Positions 58,201 through 64,000 of a stretch of 64,000 nucleotides of DNA are shown piece by piece. Under the pieces are notes generated by a model. The model was not told the DNA's origin. It saw only the letters and a program-made list of their open reading frames with translations, and did not search any database. The translations under genes were made by a program, and so were the position numbers. This DNA is from Streptomyces dysideae. GTDB taxonomy: Bacteria > Actinomycetota > Actinomycetes > Streptomycetales > Streptomycetaceae. Positions within the stretch are counted from its first letter, which is position 1; every line of letters starts with the position of its first letter. The DNA is taken from contig NZ_KQ949076.1 of assembly GCF_001514305.1 (NCBI RefSeq), positions 281,678 to 345,677 of the forward strand. The letters run 5' to 3'.

Positions 58201-58419
58201 GGGGGCGCCGTCGCGGGTGGAGGTCCAGGCGACCGTCGTGCCGTCGGGTGCGATGCGGGGCAGGGTGACCGGCACGTTGTCGGCGCTGACCCGCCAGGCC
58301 CGTCCGCCGTCGAGTGGGGCGATCCACACATCGTCCTCGGCGGTGAAGGCGACCATCCCGCCGTGCAGATGCGGATACCGGACATACGAGGGAAACGGCG
58401 TCGTCGCAGGCTGTGTCAC
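55207..58419 (-). CDS. Tricorn protease homologue
   Basis: This is a 1070-residue S41-family self-compartmentalising protease. Two N-terminal beta-propeller regions (about 1-680) are followed by the core C1 domain, a PDZ domain (PLAAPGVAVRAGDAIVAVGGVPV) and C2. Nucleophile Ser is in VANEFSGSDGD and catalytic His in ELGTSHAYVAP. It acts in the cytoplasm, degrading peptides released by other proteases. Streptomyces coelicolor has a tricorn at the same relative position (SCO2549 from memory). Confidence 0.95.
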   Translation of the reverse strand: MTQPATTPFPSYVRYPHLHGGMVAFTAEDDVWIAPLDGGRAWRVSADNVPVTLPRIAPDGTTVAWTSTRDGAPEVHIAPVDGGPAKRLTHWGSWQTRVRGWTPEGQVLAITSHGQATLRRTWAHAVPLDGGPATTLPYGPVGDVVHGPHTVLLSAPMSMEAARWKRYRGGTAGKLWIDPAGEGDFVRLHEELDGNIEYPMWVGARIAFLSDHEGVGAVYSSLADGSDLRRHSPVDGYYARHASSDGSRVVYVSAGELWLLDDLDGAEPRRLDIRLGGQRTDRQPFPVNAGRWFGSASPDHTARGSAVSVRGAVHWVTHRAGPTRALAAEPGVRARRPRTFRAEGEDWVVWVTDAEGDDALEFAPTTGLAPGATPRRLAAGQLGRVLDLAMAPDGSRAAVAAHDGRVLLVERETGEVRELDRSEDGDVSGLVFSPDSAWLAWSHPGPEPLSQLKLANTTDLSVTEATPLRFQDYAPAFTQDGKHLAFLSTRAFDPVYDEHAFDLAFVEGSRPHLITLAATTPSPFGPQRHGRPFDAPDKDETPDSEGTPTTRIDLEGLADRIVPFPVEAARYSNLRAAKDGVLWLRHPVRGALGASRATPDDPDPKTELERYDLVQQRVEHLAADADHFEVSGDGKRVLLWTDSKLKVVPSDRRASSDDDSDSNITVDLGRVRQTVDPAAEWRQMYEETGRIMRDQYWRPDMNGVDWDGVLDRYRPLLDRIATHDDLVDLLYEVQGELGTSHAYVAPRGGYGSGARQGLMGADISRHTDGSWRIDRILPSETSDPNARAPLAAPGVAVRAGDAIVAVGGVPVDSVTGPGPLLVGTAGKATELTISPSGGGELRHAVVVPIADEEPLRYHAWVADRRAYVHAQSGGRLGYLHVPDMQAPGWAQIHRDLRVEVARDGLVVDVRENRGGHTSQLVIEKLARRIVGWCVPRGMRPFSYPEAAPRGPVVAVANEFSGSDGDIVNAAIKALGIGPVVGTRTWGGVIGIDNRYRLVDGTRITQPKYAIWLEGYDWGVENHGVDPDVEVLQRPQDYAAGRDAQLDEAIRIALAGLEERGAKVAPGLPEL

Positions 58420-58464
58420 CCGATCACCCTACGCAGGGCGACCGTCCGTGGACAGGCGTTTGGA

Positions 58465-59010
58465 TCACTTCCCCTCGGGCCAGCACTGCGGTTCCTCCTT
58501 GCAGTACACGGTCCTGGTGACGGTGACCGTGACGGTCGGGCCGGGTTGCTGACCGCCGTTACTGGCCGGCGGGTTGACCGGCGACGGGGTGCCGTCGCAG
58601 TCGCCGAGCCCCTCCACGTGGAACCACTCCTTGCCGTCGATCCTGGCGGTGAGGTCCCCGCGCACGCACTTGCCGTTCACGGCACGCGTGATCCTTCCGG
58701 TGACGGTGATGTCCTTGCCGTCGGTGGTCTCGCCCTCGCAGTCGACGTCGGCGACGCTGTTCTCGGTCGCCGAGGGTGTCGCGCGATTGCCGTAGGAGGC
58801 GGTGCAGGTCAGCCACTGCACGTCGGCCTTCTGCCGCTCCAGTTCCTTCGTCACGGCCTGGTCGGTCGTGAACGCCACCGACGCCGTGCTCAGACTGCCC
58901 GGCTCACAGGCGACGGCACCGCCGACGGCGGCCACCACGAGCCCGGCCGCACCCGCCACCCGCACTCCGCGCGGGCGAATCCAGTGATCCCGGCGACCCC
59001 AAAAGCGCAT
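58465..59010 (-). CDS. Putative lipoprotein
   Basis: This is a 181-residue exported protein. A basic N-terminus and hydrophobic segment end in a lipobox (GAVAC, about residues 30-34). The mature domain (SVAFTTDQAVTKELERQKADVQWLTCTASYG...GRITRAVNGKCVRGDLTARIDG) resembles DUF4333-like secreted domains with two cysteines. A Pro/Thr-rich C-terminal tail follows. Starts at 59022 and 59010 are both possible; 59010 is favoured by GGGGG upstream. Its function is unknown. Confidence 0.7.
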   Translation of the reverse strand: MRFWGRRDHWIRPRGVRVAGAAGLVVAAVGGAVACEPGSLSTASVAFTTDQAVTKELERQKADVQWLTCTASYGNRATPSATENSVADVDCEGETTDGKDITVTGRITRAVNGKCVRGDLTARIDGKEWFHVEGLGDCDGTPSPVNPPASNGGQQPGPTVTVTVTRTVYCKEEPQCWPEGK

Positions 59011-59022
59011 CAATGCCCCCAT

Positions 59023-59335
59023 GGAGGGCACCCTGCCACTGTCCTCGCCGCCGCGGTAGAGGGCATACGGCCACTCGTTACTCTCACACGTCACCCTCGG
59101 GTGTCACCCAACAGCCCCTTCTCGGATGCCCGTTGACGACCTCGCGGATCCCTGCCGTGGTGCCCGCGCGGCGCACCTCGGACGACGCCGTTCAGGACGC
59201 CGTGGCCGACCCCGCCGCGGGACCGCCCGCGCCGCCAAGATCCAGGAGTCCTTCGCGGTCCGCCGCGAGAACGTCCGGCTGATCCCGGCGAAAAACCCGG
59301 GGACGAAGGGGTGTCCGGCTGCCTAGGGTGCCCGC
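59023..59335. other. Intergenic stretch without a recognisable gene
   Basis: The 313 bp between the divergent lipoprotein and small-protein genes contain short open frames (for example AKIQESFAVRRENVRLIPAK on the plus strand) that look vaguely protein-like. None has a start with Shine-Dalgarno or a known family. It may hold promoters and a decayed gene remnant. Confidence 0.4.
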
Positions 59336-59686
59336 ATGGGTAACGACCGCAGGCTGCGCAGGCTCGTCGTGGACGAGCGGACCACATACAGGTGGAGCGT
59401 CCGGCACAAGCGCCAGGACGATGACGTGCCCCGCGACGTGCTGAACCTGTATCTCGACGGTGTGCGCACCCGGATCGTCTTCCGGCAGGGCGAGCGCGGC
59501 GCCGTCTCCGGCGGCTACTCGTACATCGGCTGCGTGTCGACCGGCCCCGGCAAGCTGCTCAACCTGCGCGAGCCCGGTGTGGTACGCGGTCTCCTCGACG
59601 AGGCGACGGCCCGCGGACTCCTGCCGGGGACCGCGGAGCTGGACGGCTGGGATTTGTTCGACGCCGTCCTCGACCGCGCGGGTTAG
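59336..59686 (+). CDS. Conserved hypothetical small protein
   Basis: This is a 116-residue basic protein (MGNDRRLRRLVVDERTTYRW...LNLYLDGVRTRIVFRQG...GCVSTGPGKLLNLREPGVVR). The composition and third-position GC bias support real coding. No signal peptide, membrane segment or catalytic motif is visible. It stands alone, followed directly by two repeat elements. Confidence 0.65.
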   Translation: MGNDRRLRRLVVDERTTYRWSVRHKRQDDDVPRDVLNLYLDGVRTRIVFRQGERGAVSGGYSYIGCVSTGPGKLLNLREPGVVRGLLDEATARGLLPGTAELDGWDLFDAVLDRAG

Positions 59687-59687
59687 G

Positions 59688-59791
59688 GCCTGTCCGGCGG
59701 ATCAGGTCGCAGGAACGTGGCGGCGACCGACGACAACGCGGCAGATGGGCGTGCCAGACCCCGCGTCTGCGGCATGATCCGCCGGACAGGC
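59688..59791. mobile_element. 104-bp element with perfect 17-bp terminal inverted repeats
   Basis: GCCTGTCCGGCGGATCA (59688-59704) is perfectly inverted at 59775-59791. The end sequence resembles terminal repeats that I remember from Streptomyces insertion sequences. The interior has no coding capacity. It begins 2 bp after a stop codon and ends 1 bp before the next element. Confidence 0.75.
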
Positions 59792-59792
59792 A

Positions 59793-59994
59793 CTAGGGGG
59801 TGTTTCGAATGTCCTGTGCGGTGCCCGCGGTGTCCGGTGCGTGCTCTCGGCGTGCCGGACGAAAGCCCTCGTACTGGACGTACTTGGGCTTTTGGCCGGT
59901 GCGGCGAGTGGGGGCACCTCCCACGCCCTTAAGGCAGTGGGGGAGCGTGCCGGGCGCCGTGGGCGCTGTGCGGGACTTTCGAAACACCCCCTAG
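59793..59994. mobile_element. 202-bp MITE ending one base before the rsmE stop codon
   Basis: Terminal repeats of 22 bp (59793-59814, starting CTAGGGGGTGTTTCGAA, and 59973-59994) match at 21 positions and end in CTAG. The core (about 59816-59965) is the relative of the 54972-55138 element, with an extra 30 bp containing CACCTCCCACGCCCTTAAGG. The right end touches the rsmE stop codon at 59995. It may act as the rsmE terminator. Confidence 0.8.
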
Positions 59995-60744
59995 TCAGGA
60001 CCACCGTCCGGTGCGGCCCAGGAGCAGTGCCGTCGCGGCCGTTCCGGCGGTGGAGGTGCGCAGGACCGTGCGGCCGAGGCGATACGCCTTCGCGCCGGCC
60101 TCCTCGAAGGCCGCCAACTCCTCTGGGGACACGCCCCCTTCAGGGCCGACGACCAGGACGATCTCGCCCTCGGTGGGGAGTTCGGCGGTGGCCAGCGGCT
60201 CGCTGCCGTAGTCGCGGTCCTCGTGCAGTACGGCGGCGAAGTCGGCCTTGGCGAGAAGTGCCGCGACCTGCTTGGTGGTCGCCGCGTCGGCGACCTCGGG
60301 GAAGCGGACCCGGCGGGACTGCTTGCCGGCCTCGCGGGCGGTGGCCCGCCATTTGGCGAGCGCCTTCAGGCCCCGGTCGCCCTTCCACTGGGTGATGCAG
60401 CGGGCCGCGGCCCACGGCACGATCGCGTCGACGCCGGTCTCGGTCATCGTCTCGACGGCCAGTTCACCGCGGTCGCCCTTGGGGAGGGCCTGGACGACGG
60501 TGATGCGAGGGGACTCCGCCGGTTCCTCGCGCACCTCGTGCAGCCGCACGACCAGCCGGTCCTTGCCCTCCGTGTCGGCCACCTCGCCCTCGGCCCAGCG
60601 GCCGGCACCGTCCGTGAGGACGACGCTCTCCCCGACCCGCAGCCGCTTGACGGAGACCGCGTGCCGCCCTTCGGGACCGTCGAGGACGAACCGGCCGCCC
60701 GCCCCCGCCGCGAAGTCCTCGACCACGAACACCGGTGCCGTCAT
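59995..60744 (-). CDS. rsmE: 16S rRNA m3U1498 methyltransferase RsmE
   Basis: This is a 249-residue SPOUT-fold enzyme. The N-terminal PUA-like domain (GRFVLDGPEGRHAVSVKRLRVGESVVLTDG) is followed by the knot with VVGPEGGVSPEELAAFEEAG and the C-terminal RLGRTVLRTSTAGTAATALLL. ATG 60744 overlaps the stop of the nitronate monooxygenase gene (ATGA). It methylates U1498 of 16S rRNA with S-adenosylmethionine. Confidence 0.95.
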   Translation of the reverse strand: MTAPVFVVEDFAAGAGGRFVLDGPEGRHAVSVKRLRVGESVVLTDGAGRWAEGEVADTEGKDRLVVRLHEVREEPAESPRITVVQALPKGDRGELAVETMTETGVDAIVPWAAARCITQWKGDRGLKALAKWRATAREAGKQSRRVRFPEVADAATTKQVAALLAKADFAAVLHEDRDYGSEPLATAELPTEGEIVLVVGPEGGVSPEELAAFEEAGAKAYRLGRTVLRTSTAGTAATALLLGRTGRWS

Positions 60745-61826
60745 CGGCCCGCACCGCCCTTGGGAAACGCCGACAACGCCGTCGTCGCCGCGTCGAGTTC
60801 GGCGGCCAGCACCTCCACCAGCTGCCCGGCGGCCAGTTCGCGCGCCATCCGGTGGCCCTGTCCCGACCACAGCGCCATGCCCTGCGCGTCACCGGACGCG
60901 GCGGCCTTCTTGCGCAGGGGCGAGGTGAGGTGGTGGACCTCGGGGTAGGCGGCGGGCGCGTAGGGGCCGTGCTCGCGCAGGAAGCGGTTGACCAGGCCAC
61001 GGGCCGGGCGGCCGGAGAACGCGCGGGTCAACTCCGTGCGCACGAACAGGGGGTTGGTCAGCGCCTGCTTGTGCAGGGCGTTGGCGCCGGACTCGGACGT
61101 GGCGAGGAAGGCGGTGCCCAGCTGGGCCGCGCAGGCGCCCGCGGCGATCACGGCGGCGATCTGGCTGCCGCGCATGATGCCGCCGGCGGCGACGATCGGG
61201 ATGCTCACGGTCTCCCGGACCTGGGCGACCAGCGACAGCAGCCCGATGCCGGTGCCGTCGGTCTCCGGGTTGTCCCGGTGGGTGCCCTGGTGGCCGCCGG
61301 CTTCCACGCCCTGCGCGATCACCGCGTCGGCGCCGGCCCGCTGCACGGCGAGGGCCTCGTCGGCGGTGGTCGCCGTGACCAGGGTGAAGGTTCCGGCACG
61401 GCGGAGGGAGTCCAGGACGTCCGGGTTCGGCACGCCGAAGTGGAAGGAGACCACCGGTACCGGGTTGTCGAGCAGAACGGCGAGCTTGGCGTCGTAGCCG
61501 TCGTCCCGGCCGCTGTCCGGGTCGCCGAGCTCGGTCTCGTACCAGGCGGCCTCGCCGGCCAGCTGATGGGCGTAGACATCGACCGCTGCCGCGTCGGCGT
61601 ACTCCGGCTGCGGCATGAACAGGTTCACGCCGAAGGGACGGCTGGTGAGTCCCCGCAGCTGCTTGATCTCCTGGTACATGCCGTCGGCTGTCTTGTACCC
61701 GGCGGCGAGGAATCCGAGCCCCCCGGCCTCGGACACGGCGGCGGCGAGCTGCGGCACGGAGACGCCGCCCGCCATGGGAGCCTGCACGATCGGATGGGGG
61801 AAGAGATCGGTCAGCGCGGAGGACAT
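60741..61826 (-). CDS. Nitronate monooxygenase
   Basis: This is a 361-residue FMN-dependent enzyme of the 2-nitropropane dioxygenase/NMO family. QAPMAGGVSVPQLAAAVSEAGGLGFL gives the N-terminal signature, HFGVPNPDVL follows, and the FMN phosphate and catalytic His region is AQGVEAGGHQGTHRD, with PIVAAGGIMRGSQIAAVIAAGA after it. It protects against propionate-3-nitronate type toxins in relatives. It is translationally coupled to rsmE. Confidence 0.88.
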   Translation of the reverse strand: MSSALTDLFPHPIVQAPMAGGVSVPQLAAAVSEAGGLGFLAAGYKTADGMYQEIKQLRGLTSRPFGVNLFMPQPEYADAAAVDVYAHQLAGEAAWYETELGDPDSGRDDGYDAKLAVLLDNPVPVVSFHFGVPNPDVLDSLRRAGTFTLVTATTADEALAVQRAGADAVIAQGVEAGGHQGTHRDNPETDGTGIGLLSLVAQVRETVSIPIVAAGGIMRGSQIAAVIAAGACAAQLGTAFLATSESGANALHKQALTNPLFVRTELTRAFSGRPARGLVNRFLREHGPYAPAAYPEVHHLTSPLRKKAAASGDAQGMALWSGQGHRMARELAAGQLVEVLAAELDAATTALSAFPKGGAGR

Positions 61827-61927
61827 GACGGCATGTTGTCACGTCCTCCGAACAAGTCCGAATCCGGCCTTCCGGCAGGCATACGCCACCAGCGGCGCCG
61901 AATTTCAGCGACCGCCAACGCCCGATA

Positions 61928-61984
61928 TCAGCGACCGTTGAAGGCGTCCTTCAGCCGCGAGAAAAGCCCCTGCTGCCCGAGCTG
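61928..61984 (-). repeat. Displaced second copy of the dnaJ 3' end
   Basis: This 57-bp stretch encodes [18 protein letters not shown] and a stop. It matches the true dnaJ end at 62040-62096 in 51 of 57 positions. Five of the six differences are synonymous, and here they are the GC-ending, preferred codons (GAC GCC AAC GGT CGC). A short frame upstream of it reads RSPGGYG. It is separated from dnaJ by a 55-bp spacer. Confidence 0.88.
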
Positions 61985-61994
61985 GCCGTACCCA

Positions 61995-62024
61995 CCCGGG
62001 GACCGACCCCCGGACCCCCAGCAG
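61995..62024 (-). repeat. 30-bp palindromic element between the two dnaJ ends
   Basis: On the minus strand this 30-mer begins CTGCTGGGGGTCCGGGGG and ends CCCCGGG. It matches the recO-associated element (3467-3496) at 26 of 30 positions. The gap to the displaced dnaJ copy is 10 nt, identical to the recO case; the gap to the dnaJ stop is 15 nt. Confidence 0.75.
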
Positions 62025-62039
62025 TCACCACAGCGCGCA

Positions 62040-63176
62040 TCAACGCCCATTGAAAGCATCCTTCAGCCGCGAGAAAAGCCCCTGCTGCCCGGGCTGAAAC
62101 TGACCCTGAGGCCTTTCCTCACCCCGCAGCTTGGCCAGCTCGCGCAGCAACCTCTCCTGCTCCGGGTCCAGCTTCGTCGGGGTCTGCACCTCGACGTGGA
62201 CGATGAGGTCGCCTCGTCCGCCGCCCCGCAGATGCGTGACGCCACGGCCGTGCAGCGGGATCGACTGACCGGACTGGGTGCCCGGGCGGATGTCGACCTC
62301 CTCCAGGCCGTCGAGGGTCTCCAACGGGACCTTGGTGCCGAGGGACGCCGCCGTCATCGGGATCGTGACCGTGCAGTGCAGGTCGTCGCCGCGCCGCTGG
62401 AACATCGCGTGCGGCAGCTCGTGGATCTCGACGTACAGGTCACCGGCCGGACCGCCACCGGGCCCGACCTCGCCCTCGCCGGCGAGCTGGATGCGGGTGC
62501 CGTTGTCGACACCAGCGGGGATCTTGACGGTGAGGGTACGGCGGGACCGGACCCGTCCGTCGCCCGCGCACTCGGGGCACGGCGTCGGGACCACGGTTCC
62601 GAAGCCCTGACACTGCGGACAGGGCCGGGACGTCATGACCTGCCCCAGGAAGGACCGCGTCACCTGCGACACCTCACCGCGACCGCGGCACATGTCACAC
62701 GTCTGAGCGGAGGTCCCCGGAGCCGCGCCCTCACCGTTGCAGGTGTTGCAGACGACGGCCGTGTCGACCTGGATGTCCTTCGTCGTGCCGAAGGCCGCCT
62801 CGTCGAGCTCGATCTCCAGCCGGATCATCGCGTCCTGGCCCCGGCGGGTGCGCGAGCGCGGCCCGCGCTGCGACGCCGTACCGAAGAACGCGTCCATGAT
62901 GTCCGAGAAGTTCCCGAAGCCGCCCGCGCCGAAGCCGCCCGCGCCCGCGCCGCCCGCCTGCGAGAGGGGGTCGCCGCCGAGGTCGTAGACCTGCTTCTTC
63001 TGCGGGTCCGACAGCACCTCGTAAGCGGCGTTGATCTCCTTGAACCGCTCCTGGGTCTTCGGATCCGGGTTGACGTCCGGGTGCAGCTCGCGTGCGAGCC
63101 GCCGGAAGGCCTTCTTGATCTCTTCCTGCGACGCGTCGCGGCGCACGCCGAGAACGGCGTAATAGTCGGTGGCCAC
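62040..63176 (-). CDS. dnaJ: Molecular chaperone DnaJ (DnaJ2)
   Basis: This is a 378-residue type I DnaJ. The J domain (residues 4-65) has the HPD motif in [10 protein letters not shown] Gly/Phe-rich region is followed by four zinc repeats ([32 protein letters not shown]) and the substrate-binding C-terminal domains. GTG 63176 follows the hrcA TAA with no gap, so it is in the HrcA-repressed heat-shock operon. The final codons (GAT GCT TTC AAT GGG CGT) are of a rarer type than the displaced downstream copy. Confidence 0.95.
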   Translation of the reverse strand: MATDYYAVLGVRRDASQEEIKKAFRRLARELHPDVNPDPKTQERFKEINAAYEVLSDPQKKQVYDLGGDPLSQAGGAGAGGFGAGGFGNFSDIMDAFFGTASQRGPRSRTRRGQDAMIRLEIELDEAAFGTTKDIQVDTAVVCNTCNGEGAAPGTSAQTCDMCRGRGEVSQVTRSFLGQVMTSRPCPQCQGFGTVVPTPCPECAGDGRVRSRRTLTVKIPAGVDNGTRIQLAGEGEVGPGGGPAGDLYVEIHELPHAMFQRRGDDLHCTVTIPMTAASLGTKVPLETLDGLEEVDIRPGTQSGQSIPLHGRGVTHLRGGGRGDLIVHVEVQTPTKLDPEQERLLRELAKLRGEERPQGQFQPGQQGLFSRLKDAFNGR

Positions 63177-64000
63177 TTACGACTCCGCCAGGATCTGTCC
63201 GACGTACCGTGCCACTGCGCGTACCGCTCCCATCGTTCCCGGGTAATCCATGCGGGTCGGTCCGACCACGCCGAGCTTGGCGACTGCCTCGCCGCCCGAA
63301 CCGTAGCCGACCGACACCACGGAAGTGGAGTTGAGTCCCTCATAGGCGTTCTCGTGCCCGATGCGCACGGTCATGCCCGAATCCCCCGCCTCGCCAAGGA
63401 GCTTGAGGAGCACGACCTGCTCCTCGAGGGCCTCCAGGACGGGCCGGATGGTGAGGGGGAAGTCATGTCCGAAGCGGGTCAGATTGGCGGTGCCGCCGAT
63501 CATCAGCCGCTCCTCGTTCTCCTCGACGAGTGTCTCCAGCAGGGTGGAGAGCACGGCCGCGACGGTGCCGCGGTCCTCGAGGTCGAAGGCTTCGTGGAGG
63601 TCCTCGACGAGCCTCGGCACATCGGTGAAGCGCCGGCCCGTGATCCGGCTGTTGAGCCGGGCCCGCAGATCGGCGAGAGACGTTTCGCCGAACGGCGCCG
63701 GACAGTCGATCATCCGCTGCTCGACCCGCCCGGTGTCCGTGATCAGTACGAGCATCACGCGCGCCGGCGCGAGTGACAGCAGCTCGACATGCCGGACGGT
63801 GGACCGGGTGAGCGACGGATACTGCACGACGGCGACCTGCCGCGTGAGCTGGGCAAGCAGCCGAACCGTCCGCGCCACCACGTCGTCGAGATCGACGGCG
63901 CCTTCGAGGAAGTTCTGGATGGCACGCCGCTCCGGCGCGGTCATCGGCTTGACGCCGGCCAGCTTGTCCACGAACAGCCGGTAGCCCTTGTCGGTGGGGA
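63177..64000 (-). CDS. hrcA: Heat-inducible repressor HrcA, C-terminal part
   Basis: About 274 codons of HrcA are visible, from [14 protein letters not shown] to the C-terminus ([27 protein letters not shown]). The N-terminal winged helix lies outside the window. The GAF-like domain and inserted dimerisation region are complete (LLLAQ-like helices, [19 protein letters not shown]). HrcA represses dnaJ-type chaperone genes through CIRCE operators, which would be upstream of the window. The stop abuts dnaJ directly. Confidence 0.95.
   Translation of the reverse strand, partial: PTDKGYRLFVDKLAGVKPMTAPERRAIQNFLEGAVDLDDVVARTVRLLAQLTRQVAVVQYPSLTRSTVRHVELLSLAPARVMLVLITDTGRVEQRMIDCPAPFGETSLADLRARLNSRITGRRFTDVPRLVEDLHEAFDLEDRGTVAAVLSTLLETLVEENEERLMIGGTANLTRFGHDFPLTIRPVLEALEEQVVLLKLLGEAGDSGMTVRIGHENAYEGLNSTSVVSVGYGSGGEAVAKLGVVGPTRMDYPGTMGAVRAVARYVGQILAES

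Noticed and set aside
59126..59326. Small plus-strand frame containing AKIQESFAVRRENVRLIPAK
   Set aside because: There is no Shine-Dalgarno and no recognised family, and its first half is low-complexity Arg/Gly. It was kept only as a comment on the intergenic stretch.
59795..59994. Small Trp/Arg-rich frames within the MITE
   Set aside because: The same peptides arise wherever this repeat core occurs, which indicates repeat-derived open frames rather than genes.
60735..63776. 1013-codon plus-strand open frame
   Set aside because: It is an antisense shadow of nitronate monooxygenase, dnaJ and hrcA, caused by high third-position GC.

Overview
The window is high-GC actinobacterial chromosome, almost certainly Streptomyces. 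GC-biased third codon positions, GTG starts, GTGA/ATGA stop-start overlaps and gene content all point that way. The gene order (zinc ABC transporter-zur-uppS-recO ... leuA-M4 protease ... era ... ybeY-phoH ... rnz-HIT-tricorn ... rsmE-dnaJ-hrcA) matches what I remember of the S. coelicolor SCO2507-SCO2555 neighbourhood. That match is from memory, not from a search.

Layout. 1-4.6 kb: zinc uptake permease end, Zur, a YcxB-like protein, UppS, RecO and small proteins. 4.5-7.4 kb: an accessory patch with an XRE/DUF397 pair, a DUF1737 protein, nested inverted repeats, a MITE-like insertion and a vanX fragment. 7.5-16.9 kb: seven minus-strand genes, at least three of them translationally coupled, that I equate with the uncharacterised SCO2519-SCO2525 group: a receptor-like membrane protein, a second membrane protein, the SCO2521/2522/2524-type proteins, a variant P-loop ATPase and a methyltransferase. 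17-22.5 kb: GNAT, secreted tripeptidyl aminopeptidase, class A beta-lactamase, PTP-like protein and an ECF sigma/membrane partner pair. 22.6-30.1 kb: a FadR-type regulator and a peptide/opine-type ABC importer with a DapA/NanA-like lyase. 30.1-34.1 kb: a LuxR/histidine kinase pair coupled to an MMPL exporter. 34.3-41.2 kb: TerB-like protein, leuA with a leader peptide, a protealysin-like protease with an emfourin-like inhibitor, and a GH1 glucosidase with an MFS carrier. 41.5-48.5 kb: era, a scrambled ammonium transporter pseudogene beside an intact P-II gene, a secreted protein, a degenerate cytidine deaminase, and the MmcQ/CorC/YbeY/PhoH operon. 48.7-54.9 kb: sugar kinase, glucarate-dehydratase-type enolase with a divergent IclR regulator, adenosine/adenine deaminase, RNase Z and a HIT protein. 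55.2-64 kb: tricorn protease, lipoprotein, small protein, MITEs, RsmE, nitronate monooxygenase, DnaJ and the end of HrcA.

Most striking observation. At two unrelated housekeeping genes the gene terminus is present twice, around the same 30-bp palindromic element: the first 68 bp of recO and the last 57 bp of dnaJ. The element has the same polarity at both sites. The spacing to the displaced copy is exactly 10 nt at both. At both, the copy inside the gene carries the rarer codons. This suggests an undescribed insertion process that restores its target gene with a synonymously different terminus. Other highlights are a 155-bp MITE with a 7-bp target duplication and an intact empty-site paralogue in the same window, the scrambled amt 5' end, the variant P-loop cluster and the protease-inhibitor pair.
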